Counted from the first letter of the stretch, positions 46,376 to 56,578 are shown. The stretch is 64,000 bases of DNA from Virgibacillus indicus (GCF_002266285.1 NZ_NPMS01000001.1:868001-932000), one strand, 5' to 3'. Made by a program: numbers and translations. Notes: generated by a model not told the origin, from the letters alone.

Positions 46376-47428
46376 TTAATTCCCTGCACTCTCAGGAGTT
46401 ATTTCAGAAGGCTGTAATTGCAATAAATATTCTGCAATACTATTTGCTTCCTCTTCAGAAAGATCAGGATAATTACCAGTCATTTTATTGCCTGGTTTAA
46501 TTGCTTCAGGATCCATCAGCCAGTCAACAAGATTTTCTTTTGTTGGATCAAGAAATCCTGCAATTTTGCTGCGGTCACCGAAGTTGGTAAGATTTGGGCC
46601 AACTGCTGCCGGAGAAGATCCTATTGCATGACAGCCCATACAGCTGTTTTCTTCAAACGCAGCTTTACCATCTTGAGCAACTGCGTCCTGTGGTTCTGCT
46701 TCTGGATCAACACTTTGCATGTCCCCGACCCATTGTTCATATTCTTCAGGACTTACCGCAATTACTTTAAAGTCCATTAATGAATGTGATGGGCCGCAAA
46801 ATTCAGCACATTTACCCCAGTATACGCCTTCTTCATATGCTTCAATGTACATTGTATTCACGTTTTCCGGGTTTACATCCATCTTCCCTGAAATACTAGG
46901 CACCCAAAATGAGTGAATAACATCGGATGAAAGCATATTTAAATAGACCTTTTCACCTGTTGGGATATATATATCCTGACTGGTTTGAATTTCCTCATTT
47001 GCATAGTCGAAATGCCACCAGTACTGATTACCTGTAATATCAATATTAATATGTTCACTTGCATTCGTGTCATCAGCTAAATCAAATGTAGCCGCAACAG
47101 TTGGAACAGCAAGAATAAGTACTAATATAATTGGTATTACTGTCCAAACAGTTTCCAGCGTTTTATTACCTTCAACTTGCTTTGGTATGAAATTTTCCTG
47201 CCCCTTTTTTCTGCGGAAGCGAATTAAAGCAATTACATACACAATTATAACGATGACTAAAACAAACGTCATAACTATTGTTGAAAGAATAATTAAATTC
47301 ATGGAAGACTCTGCACCATAACCCTTTGGTACAAGAGCAGTTAAATTTTCCCTGCCGCAACCAGCTAAAATAATTGCCAGTGAAGTTAACAGGAACAGGC
47401 TCTTAAATTTTCCCATCCAACCTTTCAT
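46376..47428 (-). CDS. ctaC: CtaC, cytochrome c oxidase subunit II with fused cytochrome c
   Basis: This subunit passes electrons into the oxidase. A lipoprotein signal ends at Cys24 (LAGCGREN), two membrane helices follow (about 44-68, 93-113), then the CuA domain with ligands H172, C207, C211, H215 and M218. A cytochrome c domain with CMGCH at 263-267 follows, making this a caa3-type enzyme. The 350-residue length is normal. The ATG has AGAGAGG upstream. Confidence 0.97.
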   Translation of the reverse strand: MKGWMGKFKSLFLLTSLAIILAGCGRENLTALVPKGYGAESSMNLIILSTIVMTFVLVIVIIVYVIALIRFRRKKGQENFIPKQVEGNKTLETVWTVIPIILVLILAVPTVAATFDLADDTNASEHINIDITGNQYWWHFDYANEEIQTSQDIYIPTGEKVYLNMLSSDVIHSFWVPSISGKMDVNPENVNTMYIEAYEEGVYWGKCAEFCGPSHSLMDFKVIAVSPEEYEQWVGDMQSVDPEAEPQDAVAQDGKAAFEENSCMGCHAIGSSPAAVGPNLTNFGDRSKIAGFLDPTKENLVDWLMDPEAIKPGNKMTGNYPDLSEEEANSIAEYLLQLQPSEITPESAGN

Positions 47429-47490
47429 GTGTTTATACCTCTCTTTCTCCTTGTTGATTCCTTATATATTTTTTTATTTAAGGACAATAA

Positions 47491-48429
47491 TCAGCTGAAA
47501 ATAGGCAATGTTACGATAACCATAAGTACAAATAATATCGTCAGGTAATTTAATGAATAAATAAATATTCTGTTTGCCCATTTCAAATCATTTTTCATAA
47601 AGAAGCCTCTAATACCCAGAATTAGCCAGCCTACGTTCAGTAGTGTAGCTATAACGACAAATACTGTACCAAGTGATGCCAGATAAAAAGGCAGTGGCAA
47701 CAGACAGGCAATATAGATTACAATTTGCCGTTTTGTAAATTCAAACCCATGTACTACAGGGAGCATTGGAACTCCTGCTGCTTTGTATTCTTTTGTTTTC
47801 TTCATTGCTAATGCAAGGAAGTGTGGTGTTTGCCAAATAAACATGACGAGAAACAATCCTACAGGGACGATATGAAGATTGGGGTCAATAGCTGTCCATC
47901 CAATTAACGGTGGAACTGCACCTGAAAAACTTCCAATGGCAGTGTTAAGTGTATATCTTCGTTTTGCCCACATTGTATATAACACTACATATACAAACCA
48001 GCCAAAGAAGGCAATAAGTGTTGCCTGGACTGTCGTAAATAATAACAGAATTAAACCAGTAGCTGTGGATCCTATGCCAAGTGCCAGCACGGTATGTAAT
48101 GAAAAGTTCCCTGTAACAGTCGGACGGCTTTTTGTTCTTGACATTACCGGGTCAATGTCGACATCATACCAGTTATTTAGTATGCATCCGCCGGCTATTA
48201 CTAATGCACTGCCAGCCATTGTTAATAATAGAATATCCCAATTTCCCATAAAAGAAGCGTTGGTAAAATAGAGTGCTAACCAGAATCCCGTAAAAGTGGT
48301 TATCAGATTGGAATTTACAATTCCTATTTTCACCAGTGACTTTAGATCACTGATTATTGCAGTACTTTTACTTTTTGGAACAGCTGCGGTGCCAATAACT
48401 TGTGATGTGGATGTCTCCACCTCGTTCAT
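47491..48429 (-). CDS. ctaB: CtaB, protoheme IX farnesyltransferase (heme O synthase)
   Basis: CtaB joins a farnesyl group to heme B, giving heme O. The 312-residue UbiA-family protein has about nine membrane helices and the prenyl-diphosphate motif NNWYDVDIDPVMSRTKSRP. A second conserved block is IWQTPHFLALAMKKTKEYK. I start at ATG 48429 (MNEVETS) after AAGGGGGG; the frame is open 12 codons upstream. It heads the ctaBCDEF run and is divergent from ctaA. Confidence 0.95.
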   Translation of the reverse strand: MNEVETSTSQVIGTAAVPKSKSTAIISDLKSLVKIGIVNSNLITTFTGFWLALYFTNASFMGNWDILLLTMAGSALVIAGGCILNNWYDVDIDPVMSRTKSRPTVTGNFSLHTVLALGIGSTATGLILLLFTTVQATLIAFFGWFVYVVLYTMWAKRRYTLNTAIGSFSGAVPPLIGWTAIDPNLHIVPVGLFLVMFIWQTPHFLALAMKKTKEYKAAGVPMLPVVHGFEFTKRQIVIYIACLLPLPFYLASLGTVFVVIATLLNVGWLILGIRGFFMKNDLKWANRIFIYSLNYLTILFVLMVIVTLPIFS

Positions 48430-48947
48430 CGCTTGTTTCCCCCCTTCGCGCCCTACAAAAGGCATAATAAAATCAAGGTTATTCCTTTATAATAGCACTG
48501 GATAATTATTATTCCCGAAAGTAACCTCGTCTATTATTCCAATTGTATCATGGAATTGTTTTTCAATCTAATTTCCTACATGACGCCATTTCACTTTATT
48601 CATTTCTCAAATTGTGTCGAATTTGCGAAGAAATTGTTAAAATAAATAAAAGGCATGAAAGCCCCATTAAAGTAAAGCGGAATTATGTAGAAATGTTGTC
48701 AATTAAGACATAGAGACACAAAGCATAGCAAATATCCCCTACACTATTTCTAGCAAACTAAGCCCAACTTTGCAAGAGTTTTTTATGTTTTACACCGTGA
48801 AAATAGTAATAAATCATGTTAGTATAACAATTGTGTGTCATTTGTCACTTTCTGCACTTATTTCATTGCAATATGTTAAAGTATAATATTATTATGGATT
48901 TAAAGTAAAGCTATTTTATATTCAAATCATGAAGTGAGGCTATATAA
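48430..48947. other. Divergent control region between ctaB and ctaA
   Basis: No gene is seen in these 518 bp. A TATAAT (48882-48887) lies 61 bp before ctaA and is its likely -10 element; I cannot fix its -35. AT-rich TTTGCGAAG-like and TTGTG-containing stretches near 48608-48628 could be ResD sites, since ResD controls ctaA in B. subtilis, but the match is weak. Confidence 0.45.
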
Positions 48948-49937
48948 ATGATTAAACATTTAAAATGGTTATCTGTAACGGCCACGATCGGCATGCTGCT
49001 CCTGCTGCTTGGTGGAGCGCTTGTTACAAAGACAGGTTCGGCTGATGGGTGTGGCAACAGCTGGCCATTGTGCGAAGGCGAAATTATACCTTCCGTAATA
49101 ACCTTTGAGTTAGTAGTTGAGTTAAGCCACAGACTAGTTACAGCGGCTGTAGGCATCCTCGTTACATTGCTGGCAGTACTGGCCTGGAAAAAAATTGGAC
49201 ATGTACGGGAAGTTAAATTTCTTTCATTTATATCTGTTTTCTTTTTAGTAATACAGGCATTAATCGGAGCAGGCGCAGTATTATGGGGACAATCTGATTT
49301 CTTTTTAGCAGCACATTTTGGAATTTCTTTAATTTCATTTGCATCCGTTTTTCTCTTGATGCTGCTCATTTTTGAAATCGATAAAAAATTCGATGCAAAG
49401 TCCTTATTTATACACAGAAAACATAGAATTGAAATCTATGCACTTTCTATTTATACACTAATGGTTGTTTATACCGGTGCGTTGGTACGCCATACGGAGG
49501 CAAACCTGGTTTGCGGGGACTGGCCGTTCTGTACGAACAATTCACCCCTGGCTTTTGCAGATTACAGTTTTGAACAATGGATACAAATGGGACATCGGCT
49601 CGCAGCAGGTATTCTTTTTATCTGGACTATCTCATTATTTATAAAAATAATGAAAAATTACCGCAGCAGCCGGATTATGTTCTGGGGATTTATCATAACA
49701 GCTTCGCTTATTATTTCACAGGTATTCTTTGGTGCAATGATTATTTTTACAATGCTTAATCTTGGAGTTGCATTACTTCATGCATTGGTTATTTCATGTT
49801 TCTTTGGTATGATGAGTTATTTTGTACTCCTATCTTCCAGAAGTGCAAAATATGAAAAGGAAATATTGCAAACAGAAAAACAAAAGAATGTAAATACAAA
49901 AAATGAAGCTGCCGGAACCTTTGCTTCTATTGAATAA
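48948..49937 (+). CDS. ctaA: CtaA, heme A synthase
   Basis: CtaA oxidises heme O to heme A. The 329-residue protein has eight membrane helices in two similar halves. Each half has a cysteine pair in an outer loop: Cys35/Cys42 (GCGNSWPLC), matching the B. subtilis numbering, and a second pair in CGDWPFC. Heme-binding histidines lie in VELSHRLVTA, AAHFGISL, QMGHRLAAG and LLHALVIS. It is convergent with pyruvate carboxylase through a shared terminator. Confidence 0.96.
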   Translation: MIKHLKWLSVTATIGMLLLLLGGALVTKTGSADGCGNSWPLCEGEIIPSVITFELVVELSHRLVTAAVGILVTLLAVLAWKKIGHVREVKFLSFISVFFLVIQALIGAGAVLWGQSDFFLAAHFGISLISFASVFLLMLLIFEIDKKFDAKSLFIHRKHRIEIYALSIYTLMVVYTGALVRHTEANLVCGDWPFCTNNSPLAFADYSFEQWIQMGHRLAAGILFIWTISLFIKIMKNYRSSRIMFWGFIITASLIISQVFFGAMIIFTMLNLGVALLHALVISCFFGMMSYFVLLSSRSAKYEKEILQTEKQKNVNTKNEAAGTFASIE

Positions 49938-49952
49938 AATTTATGTAAAATA

Positions 49953-49991
49953 AAAAACAGGCCTCAGAACTAACTTGAGGCCTGTTTTTAC
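49953..49991. terminator. Bidirectional terminator between ctaA and pyc
   Basis: AAAAACAGGCCTCA / TGAGGCCTGTTTTT form a 14-bp stem with a short loop and T-rich exits on both sides. Confidence 0.93.
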
Positions 49992-49996
49992 TTTGC

Positions 49997-52900
49997 TTAC
50001 TTAAATTCTATCAGAAGATCATCGACTGCTATTGCATCTCCGCTGCTTACGTGAATATCTTTAATTTCACCTGAAAAAGGAGCCTGCACAGTTGTTTCCA
50101 TTTTCATTGCTTCCGTAATTAAAAGATGGTCTCCTTTATTGACCTTCTCCCCTGCACGGCAGCTTACCTCAATTACAGTTCCCGGCATTGTTGCGCCGAT
50201 CTGCTTATCATTGTTTTTGTCTACTTTTGGACGACTGGAAATTTGAGACTCGATACGATCATCTTTTACAACGATCTCTCGTGTCTGTCCGTTTAATTCG
50301 AAATAGATTACCCTAGTTCCATCTTCCTTCGGTTCAGAAATAGAAACCAATTTTACAATCAGTGTTTTACCCTGTTCAATTTCTACCTCAATTTCTTCCC
50401 CAAGATTCATACCATAGAAAAAGGTTGGGGTATCAAGGACAGATACATCCCCATAAGCTTCATAAAATTTTTGATAGTCCATAAATACTTTTGGATATAA
50501 AGCATGTGAAATTAAATCAAAGCTTGTAACCTGTCTATCCAGTGAATTGAATAAAGAGTTTCTCAATTGCAGGAAATCAATCGGTTTCAGCAGTTCACCC
50601 GGACGAACTGTAATAGCCTTTTTCCCTTTCAAAATAATACGCTGAAGCTCTTTTGGAAATCCTTGATAAGGCTGCCCGATATACCCTTGCGCGAATTCAA
50701 TTACCGAATCAGGAAAATCTATTGTTTCCCCACGCTCATAAACATCATCTTCAGTTAAATTATTTTGTACCATAAACAGGGTCATGTCACCAACCACTTT
50801 TGAAGATGGTGTTACTTTGATTACATCTCCAAACATGTCATTCACTTGTCTGAACATTGTTTTCACTTCATTCCAGCGATCTCCAAGTCCGACTGCTTTT
50901 GCCTGCTGTTTCAAATTACTGTATTGTCCACCAGGCATTTCATGAAAATATATCTCTGTATGCGGTGCTTTCATTCCACTTTCAAAATCCTGATAATATT
51001 CTCTGATGCCTTCCCAGTAATGTGATAGTTTTTCATAATTGTCTACATTTATTTTCGGCTGGCGTTCTGTAGCTTCAAGTGCATGATATAAAGTCTGCGC
51101 ACTTGGCTGCGAGGTCAGGCCTGCCATAGGAGCCGCAGCTACATCTACCACATCTACTCCAGCTTCAATCGCACGTGAATACATGTAAATACCGTTTCCA
51201 CTCGTATCATGTGTATGAAGATGTATTGGAAGATCAACTGTTTCTTTTAAACTCGAAATCAACTGGTATGCAGCTTCCGGTTTTAATAATCCTGCCATAT
51301 CTTTAATTCCTAAAATATGTGCACCAGAATTTTCAAGCTCCTTTGCCAGGTTTTTATAATAGGACAAATCATATTTGGATCGTCCCACATCCAGTATATC
51401 TCCTGTATAGCACATGGAAGCCTCAGCAATTTTATTGTTTTCTCTTACTGATTCAATCGCAAGCTTCATACCTTCCACCCAGTTTAAACTGTCGAAGATC
51501 CGAAAGACGTCAATACCTGCATTTGCGCTTTTCTCAACGAATTCTGTTATTAAATTATCCGGGTAGTTTTTGTATCCCACTGCATTGCTTGAGCGCAGGA
51601 GCATCTGGAATAAGATATTTGGCATTTTCTTTCTTAGCTTTAATAGTCTTTCCCATGGATCCTCTTTCAGGAAACGATAGGCAACATCAAAGGTCGCTCC
51701 TCCCCACATTTCCATAGAAAACAGATTTGGCAGCAGTCTTGCGGTAGGTTCTGCAATTTGCAGCAAATCTTTTGTTCGAACACGGGTTGCCAGCAATGAC
51801 TGATGCGCATCTCGGAAAGTAGTGTCTGTTAAAAGAACCTCTTTCTGCTCCTTCAGCCATTTTGCGAGGCCTTCAGGGCCATGTTCATCAAGAATTTGTT
51901 TTGTTCCCGCTGGTATTTCTTCCAACTGATCAATTTTTGGAATTTCCAATTGGTCAAAATTTGGTTTTGTCTTTTGGGCCAATCCCTCGACACCATTTAT
52001 TGTTGTGTTTCCAATATATGTGAGCATTTTGGTACCACGATCTTTTCTTTTTGGGAAAACAAACAGTTCTGGTGTTTTATCGATAAAGGTAGTATCATAC
52101 TCACTTGATAAGAATTGTTCATGCATAATAACATTTTCAAGAAAAGGAATATTTGTTTTTATTCCGCGGATTCTGAATTCCTTCAAATTTCGGACCATTT
52201 TATGTGCAGCTTGTTCAAAAGTTAAAGCCCATGTGGATACTTTAACAAGCAATGAATCATAGTGTGGTGAGATTACCGCACCCTGGAAGCCATTCCCTGC
52301 ATCGAGACGGACTCCAAAGCCACCACCTGTTCGATACGCCATGATTTTCCCTGTATCTGGCATAAAGTTATTTAATGGATCTTCTGTTGTTACACGTGAC
52401 TGAATAGCATAACCGACTGTATTAATCTCTTCCTGTGCAGGAATTCCTATTGAATCATTGTGAAGATTTTCACCCTGAGCAACTTTAATTTGTGTCTGAA
52501 CAATATCTATACCTGTGATCATTTCTGTTATTGTATGTTCTACCTGAACACGTGGATTTACCTCAATAAAGTAAAATTGATTATCCGTTACTAAAAACTC
52601 TACAGTTCCTGCATTGATATAGTTCACATTTTTCATCAGGTTCACTGCAGCATCACATATCTGCATTCTCAGTTCCTCAGTAAGAGACATACTCGGAGCA
52701 ACTTCTACAACCTTCTGATGCCTGCGCTGTACAGAACAGTCTCTTTCGTATAAATGAATAATGTTTCCATCATTATCCCCGATGATTTGAACTTCAATAT
52801 GTTTTGGATTTTCAATTAGCTTTTCCACATATATTTCATCATTGCCAAAGGCTGCTCTTGCCTCGGATTTTGCACGGTCATAAGCTTCCTCCAGCCCTTT

Positions 52901-53440
52901 TTCACTTCGGACGATTCGCATACCACGACCACCGCCACCCAGTGAGGCTTTAATAATGATCGGATAGCCATGTTCCCTTCCGAATGTCCTTACTTCTGAA
53001 ACAGATGAAACTGGGCCATCAGTTCCCGGAATAACCGGAATCTGTGCATTCTCAGCCTGTGTTCTGGCTTTTACTTTATCACCAAACATACTTAAATGTT
53101 CACTTGTTGGACCAATAAAAATGATTCCTTCCTCTTCACACCTTTTGGCAAACTGAATATTTTCGGAAAGAAAACCATATCCTGGGTGTATTGCATCTAC
53201 ACCTACGCTTTTTGCAAGCTCAAGTATACCTTCAATATCGAGATATGCATCAATTGGCTTTTTTCCTTGTCCGATTAAATACGCTTCATCTGCTTTAAAA
53301 CGATGATACGCCTCAGTGTCCTCTTTAGAATAGACAGCAACAGTACGAATATTCAGTTCGGTACAAGCCCGAAAAACTCTTATAGCTATTTCCCCTCTAT
53401 TTGCAACTAGCACCTTATTTATTTTATTAAATTCTGCCAT
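49997..53440 (-). CDS. pyc: Pyruvate carboxylase
   Basis: This enzyme carboxylates pyruvate to oxaloacetate to refill the TCA cycle. The 1147-residue chain has, in order: biotin carboxylase with ATP-grasp (KASLGGGGRGMRIV; VEFLVTDNQFYFIEVNPRVQ), a carboxyltransferase domain (LLTDTTFRDAHQSLLATR), the PC-conserved region, and a biotinyl domain with the biotin lysine in EAMKMET near the C-terminus. Its ATG lies within the last codons of ftsW (22-bp overlap), and its AGGAGG encodes part of the FtsW tail, so translation is coupled. Confidence 0.98.
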   Translation of the reverse strand: MAEFNKINKVLVANRGEIAIRVFRACTELNIRTVAVYSKEDTEAYHRFKADEAYLIGQGKKPIDAYLDIEGILELAKSVGVDAIHPGYGFLSENIQFAKRCEEEGIIFIGPTSEHLSMFGDKVKARTQAENAQIPVIPGTDGPVSSVSEVRTFGREHGYPIIIKASLGGGGRGMRIVRSEKGLEEAYDRAKSEARAAFGNDEIYVEKLIENPKHIEVQIIGDNDGNIIHLYERDCSVQRRHQKVVEVAPSMSLTEELRMQICDAAVNLMKNVNYINAGTVEFLVTDNQFYFIEVNPRVQVEHTITEMITGIDIVQTQIKVAQGENLHNDSIGIPAQEEINTVGYAIQSRVTTEDPLNNFMPDTGKIMAYRTGGGFGVRLDAGNGFQGAVISPHYDSLLVKVSTWALTFEQAAHKMVRNLKEFRIRGIKTNIPFLENVIMHEQFLSSEYDTTFIDKTPELFVFPKRKDRGTKMLTYIGNTTINGVEGLAQKTKPNFDQLEIPKIDQLEEIPAGTKQILDEHGPEGLAKWLKEQKEVLLTDTTFRDAHQSLLATRVRTKDLLQIAEPTARLLPNLFSMEMWGGATFDVAYRFLKEDPWERLLKLRKKMPNILFQMLLRSSNAVGYKNYPDNLITEFVEKSANAGIDVFRIFDSLNWVEGMKLAIESVRENNKIAEASMCYTGDILDVGRSKYDLSYYKNLAKELENSGAHILGIKDMAGLLKPEAAYQLISSLKETVDLPIHLHTHDTSGNGIYMYSRAIEAGVDVVDVAAAPMAGLTSQPSAQTLYHALEATERQPKINVDNYEKLSHYWEGIREYYQDFESGMKAPHTEIYFHEMPGGQYSNLKQQAKAVGLGDRWNEVKTMFRQVNDMFGDVIKVTPSSKVVGDMTLFMVQNNLTEDDVYERGETIDFPDSVIEFAQGYIGQPYQGFPKELQRIILKGKKAITVRPGELLKPIDFLQLRNSLFNSLDRQVTSFDLISHALYPKVFMDYQKFYEAYGDVSVLDTPTFFYGMNLGEEIEVEIEQGKTLIVKLVSISEPKEDGTRVIYFELNGQTREIVVKDDRIESQISSRPKVDKNNDKQIGATMPGTVIEVSCRAGEKVNKGDHLLITEAMKMETTVQAPFSGEIKDIHVSSGDAIAVDDLLIEFK

Positions 53441-54612
53441 GTTTTTCCTCCTCTGTTATAGTTCATAGCTTTTGTTTCTGTTTTTTCTTCTGAGTTGACT
53501 GGTTCATTCTCTCTTTTTTTAACAGTCATTGCTATATTATTTAAAATTCCCACCGATAGCATTAACACGAGAAGGGAAGACCCTCCATAACTAACGAATG
53601 GTAATGGAACACCTGTGATTGGCAGCAAGCCGCTGATTGCACCTAAATTAATAAAAGCCTGTATACCTATCATTGAGGATATGCCTATTGCTAATAATGA
53701 GCCAAAGCTGTCTTGACATTTACGTGAAATAAAAATTCCCCTTAAAACAATAATAGCCAGCATTCCTATTACAATGACAACACCAATAAATCCTAGTTCT
53801 TCGGCAATAATAGCCATAATGAAGTCAGTATGTGCTTCCATTAAATAACCCAATTTTTGGACACTTTGCCCTAAGCCTTCACCTGTTATCCCGCCAACTC
53901 CAATTGCAAGATAAGACTGGATTAGCTGATATCCATCTGATTCAGGTGTTTGAAAGGGCTGATAAGCACCTGTAAATCTGGAAAGGCGCTCATCTGTAAC
54001 CATGTAAGGGATAGCAAGCAGAATTAGACCAACACCAAGGACAATTAGTATAAACAGGTGTTTGAAACGAATACCTGAACTGAATATTATAGAACAGGCG
54101 ATTAAGAATATAATGGATGCAGTTCCAATATCAGGCTGCATCATAATCAGGCTTAATACAAATCCTGTTAATACCAGTGGAGGTAAAACCCCTTTGCTGA
54201 ATTCTTGAATATATGCCTGTTTCTTTGAATAAACCGAGGCAAGATACAAAATCAAACCCAATTTTGCAAATTCTGCAGGTTGTAAACCTATTGGTCCAAA
54301 ACGAAACCATGACCTGGCATTATTAGCGTCACTGCCAAATGCCAATACGCCAATTAGCAGTATGACAATTCCTAAAATAATAAACTTCATTAATTTCTGA
54401 TAATATTTATATGGAAAAACACTTCCAAATATAAATACTGCCAATCCAAGAGAAAACCACATCGACTGTCTTACAAGATAATATGTACTCTCATGCCCCT
54501 GGACAACAGCAACAACCATGCTTGCACTGTAGATCATTACGATTCCAAAAGCAGTTAAAAGTATTGGTGTAATAATTAGCGTAAAATCATAGTTTTTTAA
54601 TTTCTGTATCAT
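53419..54612 (-). CDS. ftsW: FtsW, SEDS-family septal peptidoglycan polymerase
   Basis: A 397-residue SEDS protein that polymerises septal peptidoglycan together with PBP2B. Ten membrane segments and family motifs are visible: MIYSASMVVAVVQGHESTY, LQPAEFAKLGLI, MMQPDIGTASI, ITGVPLPFVSYGGSS. The place before pyc is that of B. subtilis ftsW (ylaO), distinguishing it from SpoVE at 11-12 kb. The ATG follows GGGGAGAAGTAAG. Confidence 0.93.
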   Translation of the reverse strand: MIQKLKNYDFTLIITPILLTAFGIVMIYSASMVVAVVQGHESTYYLVRQSMWFSLGLAVFIFGSVFPYKYYQKLMKFIILGIVILLIGVLAFGSDANNARSWFRFGPIGLQPAEFAKLGLILYLASVYSKKQAYIQEFSKGVLPPLVLTGFVLSLIMMQPDIGTASIIFLIACSIIFSSGIRFKHLFILIVLGVGLILLAIPYMVTDERLSRFTGAYQPFQTPESDGYQLIQSYLAIGVGGITGEGLGQSVQKLGYLMEAHTDFIMAIIAEELGFIGVVIVIGMLAIIVLRGIFISRKCQDSFGSLLAIGISSMIGIQAFINLGAISGLLPITGVPLPFVSYGGSSLLVLMLSVGILNNIAMTVKKRENEPVNSEEKTETKAMNYNRGGKTWQNLIK

Positions 54613-54751
54613 CTTACTTCTCCCCGCTCTTTATAATTTAAGTAAAGATGAAAATAGAAATTTTAATTAGTATAACACATTATTTTAAATAGTGTATCAT
54701 ATTTTTATTTCATGAAATGTATTTCATTTTTCATCCGTTCCCATCCAGTAT

Positions 54752-54792
54752 ACAAAAAAACCTTGCCAGTTTTTATGTCGGCAAAGTTTTTG
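54752..54792 (-). terminator. Terminator after ylaN
   Basis: An imperfect stem (AACTTTGCC / GGCAAGGTT on the minus strand, 12-nt loop) is followed by T7. Confidence 0.65.
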
Positions 54793-54832
54793 CTTGTAAT
54801 TAATTAACGCCAATTGACATGAACCTATTATG

Positions 54833-55114
54833 TTAAACAGACTTTTGTGCTGCTTCATGAAGTATATTAAGCTTCTTTTCCAAATTCGTAAGAAGTATTG
54901 CACCTTCATCTTCACTGATTAGATTCAATCGGACTGCAAAATCGATTTCTCTTGATAAGCCGAACATTTGTGTATCAAGAACTTCTTCATATACAGGGCA
55001 TTGTGGCATTGTCAGGTTTTCAATTTGAACTTCTATCAGCCGCAAAATTTTATCAGCATCAGCCTTAAGAAGGGCATGGGCTTTTTCACGATGAGTTATA
55101 GTAACCTCCGGCAT
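54833..55114 (-). CDS. ylaN: YlaN, DUF1507-family iron-homeostasis protein
   Basis: A 93-residue all-helical protein that matches YlaN along its full length ([40 protein letters not shown]). In B. subtilis and S. aureus YlaN is reported to bind iron and act on the repressor Fur, and to be essential under iron limitation. The ATG follows GGAGGGG. It lies upstream of ftsW, as in B. subtilis, with its own terminator. Confidence 0.92.
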   Translation of the reverse strand: MPEVTITHREKAHALLKADADKILRLIEVQIENLTMPQCPVYEEVLDTQMFGLSREIDFAVRLNLISEDEGAILLTNLEKKLNILHEAAQKSV

Positions 55115-55272
55115 TAATCTATCCCCTCCGTTAAAAAGACTTTCTTCTCTATTATATTATCGTTTGAAAGAAAAAAAAGCAAATAAAATATGAAGAAATT
55201 TTAATCCGAACAAGTGAAATATTTTATCAAGTCTGCTATCCTAAGGAAAGATATATAAGAAGAGGTGAAATA

Positions 55273-55758
55273 ATGATTATTCCTATTATTGGAAATGTTA
55301 CATATCCGATTACACTGGACCCTACTGTCTGGATTTTTGATGATAGAAAAATTTTGTTGGAAGAAGCATTTAAAGAACATACAGATCAGAATGAAGAAAC
55401 AGATGAACTTGAAAAAGCTTCAGAGAGATACAATAAAGAAGTTTTTCAAATTGCCAAACCCCCGGTTAATCGAAGTATTAAAAAGTTTGAGCGCGAAAAA
55501 ATTTTAAAAAGTTCCTATGTCATGCCGCTTGATGATTTCATAAATAATGCAGAAGTAAAACCAGACGCCAGCGAAGTAACTTTAGAATTAGATGATAATG
55601 AAGTTACTATTTCACTCAGAGAGCTTAAAAACAGTTATTTTCTGTTCGCAATTGATGGAAAGCCCTTAAAAGAAGATGGACCGGTGCATTTATATTATAA
55701 AGATGGTTCAAATAAAGAAAATCCGATCAAAAACATTAAAAAATTGATTATTAAATAA
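55273..55758 (+). CDS. ylaL: YlaL-like hypothetical protein
   Basis: A 161-residue soluble protein with a mixed alpha/beta pattern: a hydrophobic start (IIPIIGNVTYPITLDPTVWIF), a charged middle (about 35-75), and a C-terminal beta-rich part (EVTLELDDNEVTISLREL). I recognise no catalytic motif. The size and place next to ylaN and before ylaJ fit B. subtilis YlaL, which is also uncharacterised. The ATG has AGAGGTG upstream. Confidence 0.7.
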   Translation: MIIPIIGNVTYPITLDPTVWIFDDRKILLEEAFKEHTDQNEETDELEKASERYNKEVFQIAKPPVNRSIKKFEREKILKSSYVMPLDDFINNAEVKPDASEVTLELDDNEVTISLRELKNSYFLFAIDGKPLKEDGPVHLYYKDGSNKENPIKNIKKLIIK

Positions 55759-55771
55759 CATTGGTATTGTG

Positions 55772-55801
55772 CTGTTACCTGCAATTGGTAACAGTCTTTT
55801 T
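55772..55801 (+). terminator. Terminator after the ylaL-like gene
   Basis: CTGTTACC / GGTAACAG with a 7-nt loop is followed by TCTTTTTG. Confidence 0.82.
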
Positions 55802-55871
55802 GTTCCTTAGTATATTTTATTGTATTCTATCCAAAATAACGGTATCGGATGTTATTTAGGAGGAGTGCTGA

Positions 55872-56471
55872 ATGAAAATTCGTTTAAGTATAATATTGTT
55901 AGCTTGTTCACTTTTTATAGTTGGTTGTCAGCAAGAGGATGAAAACTCATTAGCAACTGAAGAGGAAAACAATAATCGGATTATTAATGTGAAGAATTCC
56001 GATCCTGTTGAAGATCAAAATTTAAATAATAGCCAGATTGCCGATCATTTAGCTAGTTTATCCAGTGATATTCCAAATGTAAATGATGCTGCAGCTGTGG
56101 TTGCCGGTCCCTATGCAGTAGTTGGCATAGATGTAGATAAGGATTTGGACCGTTCAAGAGTTGGTACGATCAAATATTCTGTGTTGGAAGCACTGCAGCA
56201 TGACCGATATGGTAAAACCGCAGTAGTTGTAGCAGATGCCGACATTATGGAAAGACTTCGCGGAATGGGAAACAAAATACGACAAGGCTATCCTGTTCAT
56301 GGAGTTGTTGATGAGCTTGCTGCAATTGTCGGCAGGTACATGCCTGATTTTCCGATTGGTGAAGACCAGCCTGAAGAACCGGATCAAAATAAAGAAGTGA
56401 TCCCAGAAGAAGATGAAAAGCAGTTGAACGATATCGAAGAAGAACAATCAAACCATCAGGATGATCGATAA
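55872..56471 (+). CDS. ylaJ: YlaJ, YhcN/YlaJ-family sporulation lipoprotein
   Basis: A 199-residue lipoprotein with a signal ending at Cys19 (FIVGCQQ). The YhcN/YlaJ domain follows (about 45-160), with AAAVVAGPYAVVGIDVDKDL and RMRG-like turns, then an acidic Glu/Asp-rich tail (160-199). Family members are made in the forespore and located in the spore inner membrane, affecting germination. The GGAGGAG ribosome-binding site is strong. Confidence 0.88.
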   Translation: MKIRLSIILLACSLFIVGCQQEDENSLATEEENNNRIINVKNSDPVEDQNLNNSQIADHLASLSSDIPNVNDAAAVVAGPYAVVGIDVDKDLDRSRVGTIKYSVLEALQHDRYGKTAVVVADADIMERLRGMGNKIRQGYPVHGVVDELAAIVGRYMPDFPIGEDQPEEPDQNKEVIPEEDEKQLNDIEEEQSNHQDDR

Positions 56472-56509
56472 ATCTCCAACAATATGGCAGGTGGTGCGAG
56501 CAAACCGAA

Positions 56510-56553
56510 AAGTCGCGTGATATCCCAGTGAAATTGTGATATCGCGCGACTTC
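56510..56553. terminator. Long hairpin between ylaJ and a convergent gene
   Basis: AAGTCGCG-T-GATATC / GATATC-G-CGCGACTT form a 14-bp stem with one mismatch around 13 nt. T tracts are short (CGACTTTT on the minus strand), so it is a moderate bidirectional terminator. Confidence 0.65.
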
Positions 56554-56578
56554 TTCACTTGTAACCAGCTTTTTTTAT

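Noticed and set aside
48600..48630. ResD sites between ctaB and ctaA
   Set aside because: TTTGCGAAG is only a partial match to the half-site and has no clear partner, so it is mentioned only as a possibility.
54724..54915. Minus-strand frame overlapping the 3' end of ylaN
   Set aside because: It is a shadow frame across the ylaN end and its terminator, with no start signal.
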